DNA of 64,000 bases from Amycolatopsis lexingtonensis (GTDB lineage: Bacteria > Actinomycetota > Actinomycetes > Mycobacteriales > Pseudonocardiaceae), in assembly GCF_014873755.1 (NCBI RefSeq), contig NZ_JADBEG010000001.1, forward strand, positions 7,972,501 through 8,036,500, written 5' to 3'. Below are positions 9,376-17,412 of the stretch, in pieces (the first letter of the stretch is position 1; each line of letters starts with the position of its first letter). The notes under the pieces were generated by a model that was not told the DNA's origin, made no database searches, and worked only from the letters and a program-made list of their open reading frames with translations. A program made the position numbers and the translations under genes.

Positions 9376-9863
9376 CCCGCGCGGTCCTCTCCCTGGGCTC
9401 GAACCTGGGCGATCGCCTCGGCTACCTGAAGCTGGCCCTGGACGCGGTCCGCCCGGCGCTGGTCGCGGTGTCGAGCGTGTACGAGACCAAGGCCTGGGGC
9501 GTCGAAGACCAGCCGGACTTCTTGAACGCGGTCTGCGTGGTCGACGACCCGGCCCGCGACCACTGGGCGTGGCTGCGCACGGGCCAGTCGGCCGAACAGG
9601 CGGCCGGCCGCGTCCGCGAGCTCCGCTGGGGCCCGCGCACCCTGGACGTCGACGTGGTCGCGGTGGACGGCGTGACGTCCGACGACCCCGAGCTGCTCCT
9701 CCCGCACCCGGGAACCCCGGACCGAGCCAGCGTGCTGGTGCCGTGGGCGGAGATCGAGCCGGAAGCGGTGCTGCCGGGCCACGGCTCGATCGCGGCCCTG
9801 CTGGCGGCCCGCCCGGCGGACGAAGTGGCGACCGTCCGCCGGACGAACCTCGATCTCAGCTGA
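9372..9863 (+). CDS. folK: 6-hydroxymethyl-7,8-dihydropterin pyrophosphokinase
   Basis: This enzyme transfers pyrophosphate from ATP to hydroxymethyl-dihydropterin, making the substrate of FolP. The 163-residue protein begins [14 protein letters not shown] and contains the signature [12 protein letters not shown] with the metal-binding aspartates, plus the late [21 protein letters not shown] block. The ATG lies in an ATGA overlap with folB. It ends the folate operon. A weak CCCGGC...GCCGGG hairpin lies in the 90 bp before the convergent MerR gene. Confidence 0.97.
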   Translation: MTRAVLSLGSNLGDRLGYLKLALDAVRPALVAVSSVYETKAWGVEDQPDFLNAVCVVDDPARDHWAWLRTGQSAEQAAGRVRELRWGPRTLDVDVVAVDGVTSDDPELLLPHPGTPDRASVLVPWAEIEPEAVLPGHGSIAALLAARPADEVATVRRTNLDLS

Positions 9864-9953
9864 GCCGGTCAGCGAATCCGCCCGGCCAAGTCAACCCCCG
9901 CCGGGCCACCGATCGCCGAGCAGCGCTCCGCGGTCGGTGACAGACATCCGCCG

Positions 9954-10898
9954 TCACCCGCGCAGGGCGTCGACCATGAACCGGACCGCGGGCTGGGCCG
10001 TCGGGACCGGGGGCCAGCCGTTGATCGTCGCCAGCAGCTGCCAGTAGCGCTCCGCACGGGGGTCGCCGCTCGTCTCGAAGCGGTCCGCCATCTCCGCGCG
10101 GAACTCCGGTGATGCCGGGTCCTGGTCGGGGCGGGCCGTCGCCGCCGCGATGTCGGCCGCAAGCGTTTGCCCCGCTTCCGACGTGGGCGAATCGCCCGCC
10201 GCCACCGCCGCTTCCGCGCGGGACACCCAGCCCGGCCAGTTCTGCTGCCACGCGTCCGACGGCTGCTGGAACTCGCCCGCCTTGATCTGCTGGGACTGCT
10301 GCTCGCTCATGCCGCGGATCAGCGCGCGGAACGACGGCTCCTGCACCAGCTCCGCGAACTCGATCCACGCTTCCAGCTGCTCCGGCGTCGGGTCGTCCGG
10401 CAGCTCCGGCTTACCCGCGCGCATCCGCTGGTAGAACTCCTGGTCCACGTCGAGCCCGGCGACCATCTCGTCCCAGAACTCGTCCACCAGCCGCTTGCGC
10501 TCCTCGTCCGACATCGACGCGAGACGGTTCATCAGGTTCACTTCCTCCAACTCGGAATTGCGTTTGGCCACCGCGCGCAGCACCGCCCGGCGCAGCCGCA
10601 GCCGCCGGATCTGCTCGTCCAGGGCCTCGACGTGCCGGGCCGCCAGCTCGCCGACCGTCGCCGGCTGCGCCAACGCCGCCGAGACGTCGGCCAGGCCCAG
10701 GCCCAGCTCCCGCAGTGTGCGGACCAGCTCCAGGCGGGCCATCGCCGCCGCGTCGTAGAGGCGGTAGCCGGCGTCCGTCCGCTCGGTCGGGGGCAGCAGG
10801 CCCTCGTCCGAGTAGAAGCGGATGGTCTTGACCGGCAGGCCGGTCCGCCGGGCCAGCTCGCCGATGGTGAATGTCGCGGTGGTGCCCACTAGACGCAT
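9954..10898 (-). CDS. MerR-family transcriptional regulator
   Basis: This 314-residue regulator starts FTIGELARRTGLPVKTIRFYSDEGLLPP, the MerR winged-helix with its tyrosine-containing recognition segment. A coiled-coil dimerisation helix follows near residues 80-115. The long C-terminal region (about residues 130-314) is helical and not a known ligand pocket to my eye; it has no cysteine pair for metal sensing. The ATG at 10898 is chosen because the domain begins 10 residues later. It is inserted between folK and DUF3180 and is divergent from the latter. A good operator dyad lies in the shared 52-bp promoter, so it probably regulates itself and perhaps the DUF3180 gene. Confidence 0.88.
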   Translation of the reverse strand: MRLVGTTATFTIGELARRTGLPVKTIRFYSDEGLLPPTERTDAGYRLYDAAAMARLELVRTLRELGLGLADVSAALAQPATVGELAARHVEALDEQIRRLRLRRAVLRAVAKRNSELEEVNLMNRLASMSDEERKRLVDEFWDEMVAGLDVDQEFYQRMRAGKPELPDDPTPEQLEAWIEFAELVQEPSFRALIRGMSEQQSQQIKAGEFQQPSDAWQQNWPGWVSRAEAAVAAGDSPTSEAGQTLAADIAAATARPDQDPASPEFRAEMADRFETSGDPRAERYWQLLATINGWPPVPTAQPAVRFMVDALRG

Positions 10899-10903
10899 GG
10901 TGA

Positions 10904-10924
10904 ACTCTCCAGTCGGGGGAGAGT
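10904..10924. promoter_or_regulatory. MerR-type operator dyad
   Basis: ACTCTCC (10904-10910) and GGAGAGT (10918-10924) are perfect inverse repeats separated by 7 nt, lying directly upstream of the MerR start and between the divergent genes. This matches the spacer dyads bound by MerR-family activators. Confidence 0.7.
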
Positions 10925-10950
10925 CAAGGTTCTCACGGTACGGTTGTCGT

Positions 10951-11412
10951 ATGCACTTCACGCGGCCCCGTGACCTGGTCGTCGCCGGGCTGCTCGGCCT
11001 GGCGATCGGCTACCTGCTGTTCCAGCTCGCCTACGGCTCGCTGCCCCAGCTGCCGCTGCTCGCCGGCATCACCTTGGCCGTCCTGGCGGTGATCGAGGCC
11101 GTGCTCGCGTTCTCCATCCGCTCGCGGATCAAGAACGGCCGCGTCGTCGCCGCGATCGGGATCGCCCGATCGGTGGCCTTGGCGAAAGCGTCGTCACTCG
11201 CCGGAGCGTTCATGGCGGGCGCCTGGCTGGCCGCGCTGGCCTACCTTTTCCCGAGACGTGACGAACTCGTCGCCGCGGTGCTCGACACCCGCGCGGCGGT
11301 CGTCGGCGTCGCGTCCGCCGCGGCCCTGGTAGCAGCGGGTTTGTGGCTCGAACACTGCTGCCGGACCCCGCACGACCAAGATCGTGAGCACACCCGCGGG
11401 ACGACCGGTTAG
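10951..11412 (+). CDS. DUF3180 family membrane protein
   Basis: This 153-residue protein has four predicted membrane segments (about 9-27, 33-52, 80-100 and 112-132) with short loops, and a His/Cys/Arg-rich cytoplasmic tail. Proteins of this family lie immediately after folK in most Actinobacteria, as at Rv3605c. The function is unknown. The ATG at 10951 follows the MerR operator region with no obvious ribosome site. In this genome the MerR gene has been inserted between it and folK, which probably gives it a separate promoter. Confidence 0.85.
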   Translation: MHFTRPRDLVVAGLLGLAIGYLLFQLAYGSLPQLPLLAGITLAVLAVIEAVLAFSIRSRIKNGRVVAAIGIARSVALAKASSLAGAFMAGAWLAALAYLFPRRDELVAAVLDTRAAVVGVASAAALVAAGLWLEHCCRTPHDQDREHTRGTTG

Positions 11413-11481
11413 CGCTGGAATCCCACCGCTCGCTGGACCGAGTAGGTCTCGTTCGGATTACGAGCAGGTACGGTGTCAGTC

Positions 11482-13623
11482 ATGACCGGCGTGGGTGACG
11501 ACTCGCGCGGCCGCCTCTTGGGCAGGCCGTGGCTCGTCGTCGGATTCGTCCTCGCCATCGGAGCCACCCTCGCACTGGTGCTCAGCGACGATCTCCGCTA
11601 TCTCCGGCTGGGGATCGTCGCGGCCCTCTGGGCTGCCCTGATCGGCGCTTTCCTCGCCGTGAAGTACCGCAAGCACGCGGCACAGAGCGAGGACGCGGTC
11701 GCCGAGGCGCAGGCTGTGTACGAGTTGGAGCTGGAACGCGAGATCGCGGCCCGGCGTGAGTACGAGCTGGAGATGGAGGCGGACAACCGCAGTGCCGCCG
11801 ACTCCCGCGGGCGCGAGGAGCTGGAGGCGCTGCGCGCCGAGGTGTCCGCGCTGCGGGACAGCCTCCAGTCGCTGTTCGGCGGCGAGGTGCTGCTCGAACG
11901 CGTCGCGCTGACCGCGCAGGCGACCCGGATGCGCAAGCTGTCCGACGAGAACCGGATGATCCCCGACGCCGCGCCGAAGAAGAAGCCGGCGCAGCTGATG
12001 GCCGGGAAGAAGCCCGCCGAGCAGGGCGACCGGCCGACCGAGCTGATCGACCGCGTCCTCGACGAGCGCCGCCGCAAGGCGTCGAACGGCAAGCCCGCGA
12101 ACGGCAAGGGGCTCGGCAAGGGCTTCGGCGGCAAGGCCGTCCCGAAGGCCCCGGCGAACGTCTCGGTGCAGAGCACCCAGCAGATGGCCCGGCCGAAGCC
12201 GCTGAGCGAACGCCGTCCGCCGGTGCCGGCGGTCGACCCGGCGCTGAACGCCGCGCAGCGCGAGCTGAAGGCCGCCGAGCTGCGGGCCGAGGCGGCGCGC
12301 CGCCAGGCCGAGTCGCAGCCGATGCGGCTGCCGAAGCCGGACGAGGTCGCGAAGCAGCCCGAGCGCCGTCCGGAAGCCGCCGCCGAGCCGACGCGGCAGG
12401 TGCCGCGGCCCGAGCCCAAGACCGAGATCCGGCGTGCGCCGGAGCCGAAGACGGAGATCCGCCGTCCCGAGCCGCCGCCCGCGCGCCGCGCGGAGCTGTC
12501 GCGCCCGGCGATGCGGCCCGCCGAGGTGTCCCGGTCGGACATTCCGCGGGTGGAGATGTCGCGTCCGGACATTCCGCGGGTGGAGATGTCGCGTCCGGAC
12601 ATTCCGCGGGTGGAGATGTCGCGTCCGGACATCCCGCGGGTCGAGATGTCCCGTCCGGACATTCCCCGGGTGGAGATGTCGCGTCCGGACATCCCGCGGG
12701 TGGAAATGTCGCGGCCGGACCTGCCGCGCGTCGGCCCGAAGCCGAACGGCGCGCGCCCCGAGCCGCGCAAGGCGCCCGAGCCGCCGCGTGCCGCGCCGGG
12801 ACGTCCGGCGGCCAGCGTGCCGCCGCCGAAGCCGTCGGAGATGTCGCGGTCGGACATCCGGCCGGTCAAGGACCTCAGCGCGGCCTTCCAGAACCGCGAC
12901 GACTTCGCCGAGCGGCAGCGTCCGCACCGGCCGAAGCCGCCGGAGCCGAAGCCGGCCCCGCCGATGCCGCGGGACGCCACGGCGTCGCGCAACGACATCC
13001 CGCCGGTCGTCCCGCCGACGACGCCGGTGCCGAGCAAGAGCCCGTCGCCGCGGCAGCCGTCGCGGACGGACCTGCCGCCGGTGGTCCCGCCGACCACGCC
13101 GGTCCCGGCCGCCGACGGCCGCCGTCCGTCGCGGCTGGAGCAGTTCTCGCGGGCCGACATGTCGCCGATCCTCGACGAGCCGTCGTCCCGGCACAGCGGT
13201 TCGCACCGCGCGCCGGCGGAGGGCGCCCACGAGGCGCCGATGGCGAACCCGACGCTTCCGGAGTCGGTCCGCAACTTCCAGGGCCGTTCCGGCGGCCGCC
13301 GCCGCAAGCCGGACGAGTCGCAGCAGATGCCGCCGGTCCCCGCGCCGGAGCCGACGGGAGGCGGCCGCCGCCGTCGCCCGGACGGCGAGCCCCCGGCGTG
13401 GGAGGGCATGATCGCCGAGCGCGCCTCGATGTCCCGGCGCAACATGGCCCCGGTCGACCCGGCGGACGTCGAGCAGAACGGCAACGGCCACAACGGCCAC
13501 CGTTCGGCCGAGCCGCCCCCGGGCAGCGGGTCGCACGCGGCGGGCCGCTCGGTGAGCGAGCTCCTGGCGGCGAACGGCGGAACCGGCGCGACCCCGCGCC
13601 GCCGCCGACGCGCGGAGGACTGA
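11482..13623 (+). CDS. Membrane-anchored Ala/Pro/Arg-rich repeat protein (DUF6779-like)
   Basis: This 713-residue protein has two membrane segments near residues 14-32 and 40-58, a Glu/Arg-rich coiled coil (about 65-140), and a very long Pro/Arg-rich, probably disordered cytoplasmic tail. Residues about 349-419 hold seven copies of a 10-residue unit, consensus SRPDIPRVEM. Looser relatives recur to the end (SRSDIRPV, SRNDIPPV, SRTDLPPV, SRADMSPI, SRRNMAPV). Position matches Rv3604c of M. tuberculosis, an Ala/Arg/Pro-rich membrane protein. GTG 11473 is an alternative start. The function is unknown; the repeats look like a multivalent binding or phosphorylation scaffold. Confidence 0.8.
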   Translation: MTGVGDDSRGRLLGRPWLVVGFVLAIGATLALVLSDDLRYLRLGIVAALWAALIGAFLAVKYRKHAAQSEDAVAEAQAVYELELEREIAARREYELEMEADNRSAADSRGREELEALRAEVSALRDSLQSLFGGEVLLERVALTAQATRMRKLSDENRMIPDAAPKKKPAQLMAGKKPAEQGDRPTELIDRVLDERRRKASNGKPANGKGLGKGFGGKAVPKAPANVSVQSTQQMARPKPLSERRPPVPAVDPALNAAQRELKAAELRAEAARRQAESQPMRLPKPDEVAKQPERRPEAAAEPTRQVPRPEPKTEIRRAPEPKTEIRRPEPPPARRAELSRPAMRPAEVSRSDIPRVEMSRPDIPRVEMSRPDIPRVEMSRPDIPRVEMSRPDIPRVEMSRPDIPRVEMSRPDLPRVGPKPNGARPEPRKAPEPPRAAPGRPAASVPPPKPSEMSRSDIRPVKDLSAAFQNRDDFAERQRPHRPKPPEPKPAPPMPRDATASRNDIPPVVPPTTPVPSKSPSPRQPSRTDLPPVVPPTTPVPAADGRRPSRLEQFSRADMSPILDEPSSRHSGSHRAPAEGAHEAPMANPTLPESVRNFQGRSGGRRRKPDESQQMPPVPAPEPTGGGRRRRPDGEPPAWEGMIAERASMSRRNMAPVDPADVEQNGNGHNGHRSAEPPPGSGSHAAGRSVSELLAANGGTGATPRRRRRAED
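12522..12738 (+). repeat. Tandem 30-bp coding repeat, about seven units
   Basis: The repeat has a period of exactly 30 bp (unit boundaries at 12541, 12571, 12601, 12631, 12661 and 12691, with partial units on either side). Neighbouring units differ by zero to a few silent bases. The near identity at DNA level suggests recent expansion by slippage or unequal exchange. Confidence 0.95.
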
Positions 13624-13634
13624 GACGCAGGCCC

Positions 13635-13695
13635 CAAGCACCCCAATGTGGCGTTCGGTGCGTCCAGCGCACCGAACGCCACATTGGGGTGCTTG
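13635..13695. terminator. 28-bp perfect hairpin
   Basis: The arms at 13635-13662 and 13668-13695 are perfect complements with a 5-nt loop, 11 nt after the repeat-protein stop. There is no T tract. The arm contains GAACGCCACATT (13674-13685), which recurs with one change in the hairpin at 32621-32671. Confidence 0.75.
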
Positions 13696-13782
13696 CCGAC
13701 ACCCCTGGGGCTGGCACGGGCGGCACGCCGAGGGGCGAGGTGGCGTTCCGTCTCCTGTCCGGTCTGCGTAGGGTGACCGCCT

Positions 13783-14949
13783 GTGAGCGGAACCCTCTCG
13801 CCCGCGACGGGACTCGACCGTGGCCGGCGGCCTCGCCGGATCACCGTGCTGCTGCCGGTGTTCGGGCTGATCGTGGTGGCCCTGTGCGGCCTGTTCCTGT
13901 TCGGGCTGGCCACCGCGCGGGTCGGGCCGCTCGCCGTCACCATCGGGGTGCTGGCCGCGCTCGTGCCGGTCGCCGGCGTGGTCGCCGGGTTCCTCTGGGT
14001 CGACCGGTGGGAGCCCGAGCCCGCCAAGTTCCTGCTCCTCGCCTTCGCCTGGGGCGCCTGCATCGCCACCATCACCGCGCTGCTCATCAACACCACCGCC
14101 GAGGCCGTTGGCGAAGAGCTGCTCGGGACCGGCAACGGCAACACGCTCGCCGCGCTCGTCTCGGCTCCCGTGGTCGAGGAGGCGGCGAAGGCGCTGTTCG
14201 TCGTGCTCATCGCGTGGCGCCGCTCCAGCGAGTTCGACGGCGTCGTGGACGGGGTCGTCTACGCCGGGTTCAGCGCCGCCGGGTTCGCCTTCACCGAGAA
14301 CATCTACTACTTCGGGCGCGCGTTCGCCGACTACGGCTTCGGCGACGGCCACAGCCAGGGCGTCATCACGGCGTTCTTCCTGCGTGGCGTGCTCGCGCCG
14401 TTCACGCACCCGCTGTTCGCGGTGCTGACCGGCATCGGGATCGGCATCGCCGCGCGGACGACCACCAAGGCGCTCAAGTTCGTCGCGCCGATCGCCGGCT
14501 ACCTGGCCGCCGTCTGCCTGCACGCGCTGTGGAACAGCGCCGCGCTGCTCGGCGGGTCGAAGTTCCTGACCGTCTACTTCCTGATCATGGTTCCGTTGTT
14601 CCTCGGCGTCGTCTACCTGGTCATCCTGCAGCGGCGGCGGGAGCAGCGGATCATCGCCGCCGCGCTGCCGCACATGGCGTCGGCGCGCTGGATCGCGCCG
14701 TCGGAGGTCGAGCTGCTGGCCAGCCTGCCCGGGCGGCGGGCGTGGCGTAGGCAGGCGAAGCGGCAGTCCGGCAAGCAGGCCGCGAAGGCCGTCGCCCTCT
14801 ACCAGGCGAGCGTGACGGAGCTCGCGTTCCTCGACCGGCACCAGCTCACCAGCGACACCGACCGGCAGCGCCAGCAGGAGCTGCTGCGCACGTTGAAGGC
14901 CGCTCGCGCGGAGGCGACGCGCCTCGCCGACGAGGCCGCCCGAGGGTGA
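13783..14949 (+). CDS. PrsW-family intramembrane metalloprotease
   Basis: This 388-residue membrane protein has about eight hydrophobic segments. It carries the PrsW/CAAX-protease-like motifs in order: VVEEAAKAL (EExxK type), GFAFTENIYY (FxxxEN), FTHPLFAVLTG, and a late LHALWNSAAL. These supply the presumed metal-binding Glu and His residues inside the membrane. Family members cut anti-sigma factors or other membrane proteins. The C-terminal 110 residues are cytoplasmic, basic and helical. The start is GTG 13783. No anti-sigma gene is nearby, so the substrate is unknown. Confidence 0.88.
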   Translation: MSGTLSPATGLDRGRRPRRITVLLPVFGLIVVALCGLFLFGLATARVGPLAVTIGVLAALVPVAGVVAGFLWVDRWEPEPAKFLLLAFAWGACIATITALLINTTAEAVGEELLGTGNGNTLAALVSAPVVEEAAKALFVVLIAWRRSSEFDGVVDGVVYAGFSAAGFAFTENIYYFGRAFADYGFGDGHSQGVITAFFLRGVLAPFTHPLFAVLTGIGIGIAARTTTKALKFVAPIAGYLAAVCLHALWNSAALLGGSKFLTVYFLIMVPLFLGVVYLVILQRRREQRIIAAALPHMASARWIAPSEVELLASLPGRRAWRRQAKRQSGKQAAKAVALYQASVTELAFLDRHQLTSDTDRQRQQELLRTLKAARAEATRLADEAARG

Positions 14950-14975
14950 CCCGGTCCGGGTGAAGCTGGTCACCC
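14944..14975 (+). terminator. Hairpin at the end of the PrsW gene
   Basis: GGGTGACC (14944-14951) pairs perfectly with GGTCACCC (14968-14975). It spans the PrsW stop codon and lies before the promoter region of the pantothenate operon. Confidence 0.5.
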
Positions 14976-15069
14976 GGGTTCAACACCTCGCGCTTAATCG
15001 AGTTAGTCTCGCGCCGTTCGTCCGGTACCCGGAGCGGGACTGGAACGAGAGCAGAGGGAGTCTGCCACC

Positions 15070-15096
15070 ATGAGCGTCCACAGGCGCACGCCATGA
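15070..15096 (+). CDS. 8-codon leader ORF overlapping the DUF2520 start
   Basis: An ATG at 15070 has the best ribosome site of the region (GAGGGAG at 15054-15060, 9 nt upstream). It reads eight codons (MSVHRRTP) and stops at a TGA overlapping the ATG of the DUF2520 gene (ATGA at 15093-15096). The DUF2520 ATG has no good site of its own. Translation of the pantothenate operon may therefore depend on terminating ribosomes from this leader. Confidence 0.5.
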   Translation: MSVHRRTP

Positions 15097-16001
15097 TGAG
15101 GCCCGCCCGCCTCGCGGTCGGCGTCGTGTCCGCCGGCCGGGTGGGCAGTGTGCTCGGCGCCGCGCTGGCCCGGGCGGGACACACCGTCGTCGCCGCGTCC
15201 GGCCTCTCCGCGGCGTCGCTGGCCCGAGCCGAACGCCTCCTCCCCGACGTGCCCCTCCTGCCGCCCGACGAAACCGTCGGCCGGGCGGACCTGGTGCTGC
15301 TCGCCCTCCCCGACGACGCGCTGGCCGGGATGGTCCGCGGGCTCGTCGCCACGGGGTCGCTGCGGCCGGGGCAGATCGTCGTGCACACCTCCGGCGCGCA
15401 GGGCATCGACGTGCTGGCCCCCGCGGCCGAAGCGGGGGCGCTGCCGCTCGCGCTGCACCCGGTGATGACGTTCACCGGCCGCGAGGAGGACCTCGAGCGG
15501 CTGGCGGCGTGCAGCATCGGCGTCACCGCGGCCGAGGACGACGAAGCGGCTTGGAACGTCGGCGAGGCGCTCGCGGTCGAGATGGGTGCCGAGCCGGTGC
15601 GCATCCCCGACTCCGCGCGAGCGCTCTACCACGCTGCGTTGACCCACGGCGCGAACCACCTGATGACACTGGTCGCCGACTGCACGGAAGTCTTGCGGGA
15701 AGCGGGAATCGGGCATTCCGAACGCCTGGTCGCACCGCTGCTTTCGGCGGCGTTGGATAATGTGCTGCGACATGGCGACCGCGCGCTCACCGGCCCGGTC
15801 GCCCGTGGCGATCTCGGCACCGTCCGCAAGCACCTCGCGGTGCTCACGGACCGGGCGCCGGACGTGGCGCCGGCCTACCGGGCGCTGGCCAAGCGCACGG
15901 TGGCGCGTTCCCTGGCAGCAGGAGTGCTGCAGGACACCGCGGCCGCGAAAGACCTCACCGAACTCCTCGACGATCCCGCCGAAGGGCAGCAAGACCAGTG
16001 A
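15093..16001 (+). CDS. Rossmann-fold/DUF2520 oxidoreductase, possible ketopantoate reductase
   Basis: This 302-residue protein has an N-terminal Rossmann domain (GVVSAGRVGSVLGAALARAGH, the dinucleotide-binding turn near residues 10-20) and a C-terminal helical DUF2520 domain containing the LYHAALTHGANHL segment. This is the layout of F420- or NADP-dependent short oxidoreductases and ketopantoate reductases. It overlaps panC by 4 nt and heads panC-panD-coaX. No other ketopantoate reductase (panE) is in view, so a role in making pantoate is plausible (a PanG-like role), but that is inference from position. The equivalent gene in M. tuberculosis is Rv3603c. Confidence 0.75.
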   Translation: MMRPARLAVGVVSAGRVGSVLGAALARAGHTVVAASGLSAASLARAERLLPDVPLLPPDETVGRADLVLLALPDDALAGMVRGLVATGSLRPGQIVVHTSGAQGIDVLAPAAEAGALPLALHPVMTFTGREEDLERLAACSIGVTAAEDDEAAWNVGEALAVEMGAEPVRIPDSARALYHAALTHGANHLMTLVADCTEVLREAGIGHSERLVAPLLSAALDNVLRHGDRALTGPVARGDLGTVRKHLAVLTDRAPDVAPAYRALAKRTVARSLAAGVLQDTAAAKDLTELLDDPAEGQQDQ

Positions 16002-16903
16002 CCACACCGAAATTCACCCGCGGCACGCTGAACGCGTTCGCGCCGCCCGAGCACGTCAGCCAGGTCAGCCGCGCGCTGCACGGCGTCGGGCGCAAGGTCG
16101 CCCTCGTGCCCACCATGGGCGCGCTGCACGCCGGGCACCGCGAGCTGATCCGCCGCGCGAAGCGGCTGCCGAACACCGTCGTGGCCACCTCGATCTTCGT
16201 CAACCCGCTGCAGTTCGGCGAGGGCGAGGACTTCGAGGCGTACCCGCGGCCCCTGGAAGCCGACCTGGCCGTGCTGCGCGAGGACGGCGTCGAAATCGCG
16301 TTCACCCCGACCGCCGACGCCCTGTACGCCGACGGCGCCGCGGTGACCGTGCACCCGGGCCCGCTCGGCGACGAGCTCGAGGGCGTCGTCCGGCCCGGCC
16401 ACTTCGCCGGCGTGCTGACCGTCGTGGCGAAGCTGTTCAACCTGGTGCGCCCGGACTACGCGTTCTTCGGCGAAAAGGACTACCAGCAGCTGGTGCTGAT
16501 CAAGCGGATGGTGCGGGACCTGAACATCGACACGCGCGTCATCGGCGTGCCGACCGTGCGGGAACGCGACGGGCTGGCGCTGTCGTCGCGCAACGTCTAC
16601 CTGACGCCCGAGCAGCGCGAAGACGCTGTCGTCCTGTCGGCCGCCCTCACCGCGGGGGCGTTCGTCGGCCGGGACGGGGCCGACGCGGTCCTCGAGGCCG
16701 CGTGGAAGACCCTCGCCGCCCGGCCGGCGGTCGAGGTGGATTACCTCGAGTTGCGGGGAACCGACCTCGGGCCCGCGCCCGTCGACGGTGAGGCACGACT
16801 GTTGATCGCGGCCCGGGTGGGGAGTACCCGGCTGATCGACAACGCCCCGGTGCTGCTCGGCAAGGCCGTCGAGCACCCGGAGCGGCTGGACGCAGGGGAA
16901 TAG
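15998..16903 (+). CDS. panC: Pantothenate synthetase (pantoate-beta-alanine ligase)
   Basis: This enzyme joins pantoate and beta-alanine with ATP to give pantothenate. The 301-residue protein has the nucleotidyl-transferase motif LVPTMGALHAGH (HxGH type) near residues 34-45, the pantoate-binding IFVNPLQFG segment, FGEKDYQQL, and the LALSSRNVYL loop equivalent to KMSKS. The start is GTG in a GTGA overlap with the preceding gene. panD follows after 9 nt. Confidence 0.97.
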   Translation: MTTPKFTRGTLNAFAPPEHVSQVSRALHGVGRKVALVPTMGALHAGHRELIRRAKRLPNTVVATSIFVNPLQFGEGEDFEAYPRPLEADLAVLREDGVEIAFTPTADALYADGAAVTVHPGPLGDELEGVVRPGHFAGVLTVVAKLFNLVRPDYAFFGEKDYQQLVLIKRMVRDLNIDTRVIGVPTVRERDGLALSSRNVYLTPEQREDAVVLSAALTAGAFVGRDGADAVLEAAWKTLAARPAVEVDYLELRGTDLGPAPVDGEARLLIAARVGSTRLIDNAPVLLGKAVEHPERLDAGE

Positions 16904-16912
16904 GAGTCCACG

Positions 16913-17407
16913 ATGTACCGCACGATGCTCAAGTCGAAGATCCACCGGGTCACGGTGACCCAGGCCGACCTGCACTACGTCGGATCGGTGACGGTCGACG
17001 AAGACCTGATGGAGGCCGCGGACCTCCTGCCCGGGGAACAGGTGTCCATTGTGGACGTCACCAACGGCGCCCGGCTGGAGACCTACGTCATCAAGGGCGA
17101 ACGCGGCAGCGGCGTCCTCGGCATCAACGGCGCGGCGGCGCACCTGGTGCACCCGGGTGACCTGGTCATCCTCATTTCGTACGGCCAGATGGAGGACGCC
17201 GAGGCCGCGACGTACGAACCGCGCGTGGTGTTCGTCGACGCGGACAACCGGATCGTCCACCGGCACAGCGACCCCGGCCACGCGCCGGAGGGTTCGGGCC
17301 TGCTGAGCGGCACCGTGACGCTGCCGGACGACGAGACGGCGGTCTTCCCGGTCGCGGAGACGGCGGACGCCCGCCGCCTCGACGCGTTGCTGCACGCGGA
17401 AAGCTGA
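16913..17407 (+). CDS. panD: Aspartate 1-decarboxylase proenzyme
   Basis: This enzyme makes beta-alanine from aspartate. It is a pyruvoyl enzyme produced by self-cleavage between Gly24 and Ser25, visible here as HYVGSVTVD. The core also has Lys9, Tyr22, and the [14 protein letters not shown] and VILISYGQM segments. At 164 residues it is longer than the M. tuberculosis enzyme (139 residues, from memory). The extra C-terminal stretch after residue 115 resembles the flexible tail that pyrazinoic acid acts on in mycobacteria. It lies in the panC-panD-coaX operon. Confidence 0.97.
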   Translation: MYRTMLKSKIHRVTVTQADLHYVGSVTVDEDLMEAADLLPGEQVSIVDVTNGARLETYVIKGERGSGVLGINGAAAHLVHPGDLVILISYGQMEDAEAATYEPRVVFVDADNRIVHRHSDPGHAPEGSGLLSGTVTLPDDETAVFPVAETADARRLDALLHAES

Positions 17408-17412
17408 CCCGC

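Noticed and set aside
12541..12720. Regular 30-bp repeats considered as a CRISPR array
   Set aside because: They are contiguous without spacers, in frame, and encode a peptide repeat; no cas genes are nearby.
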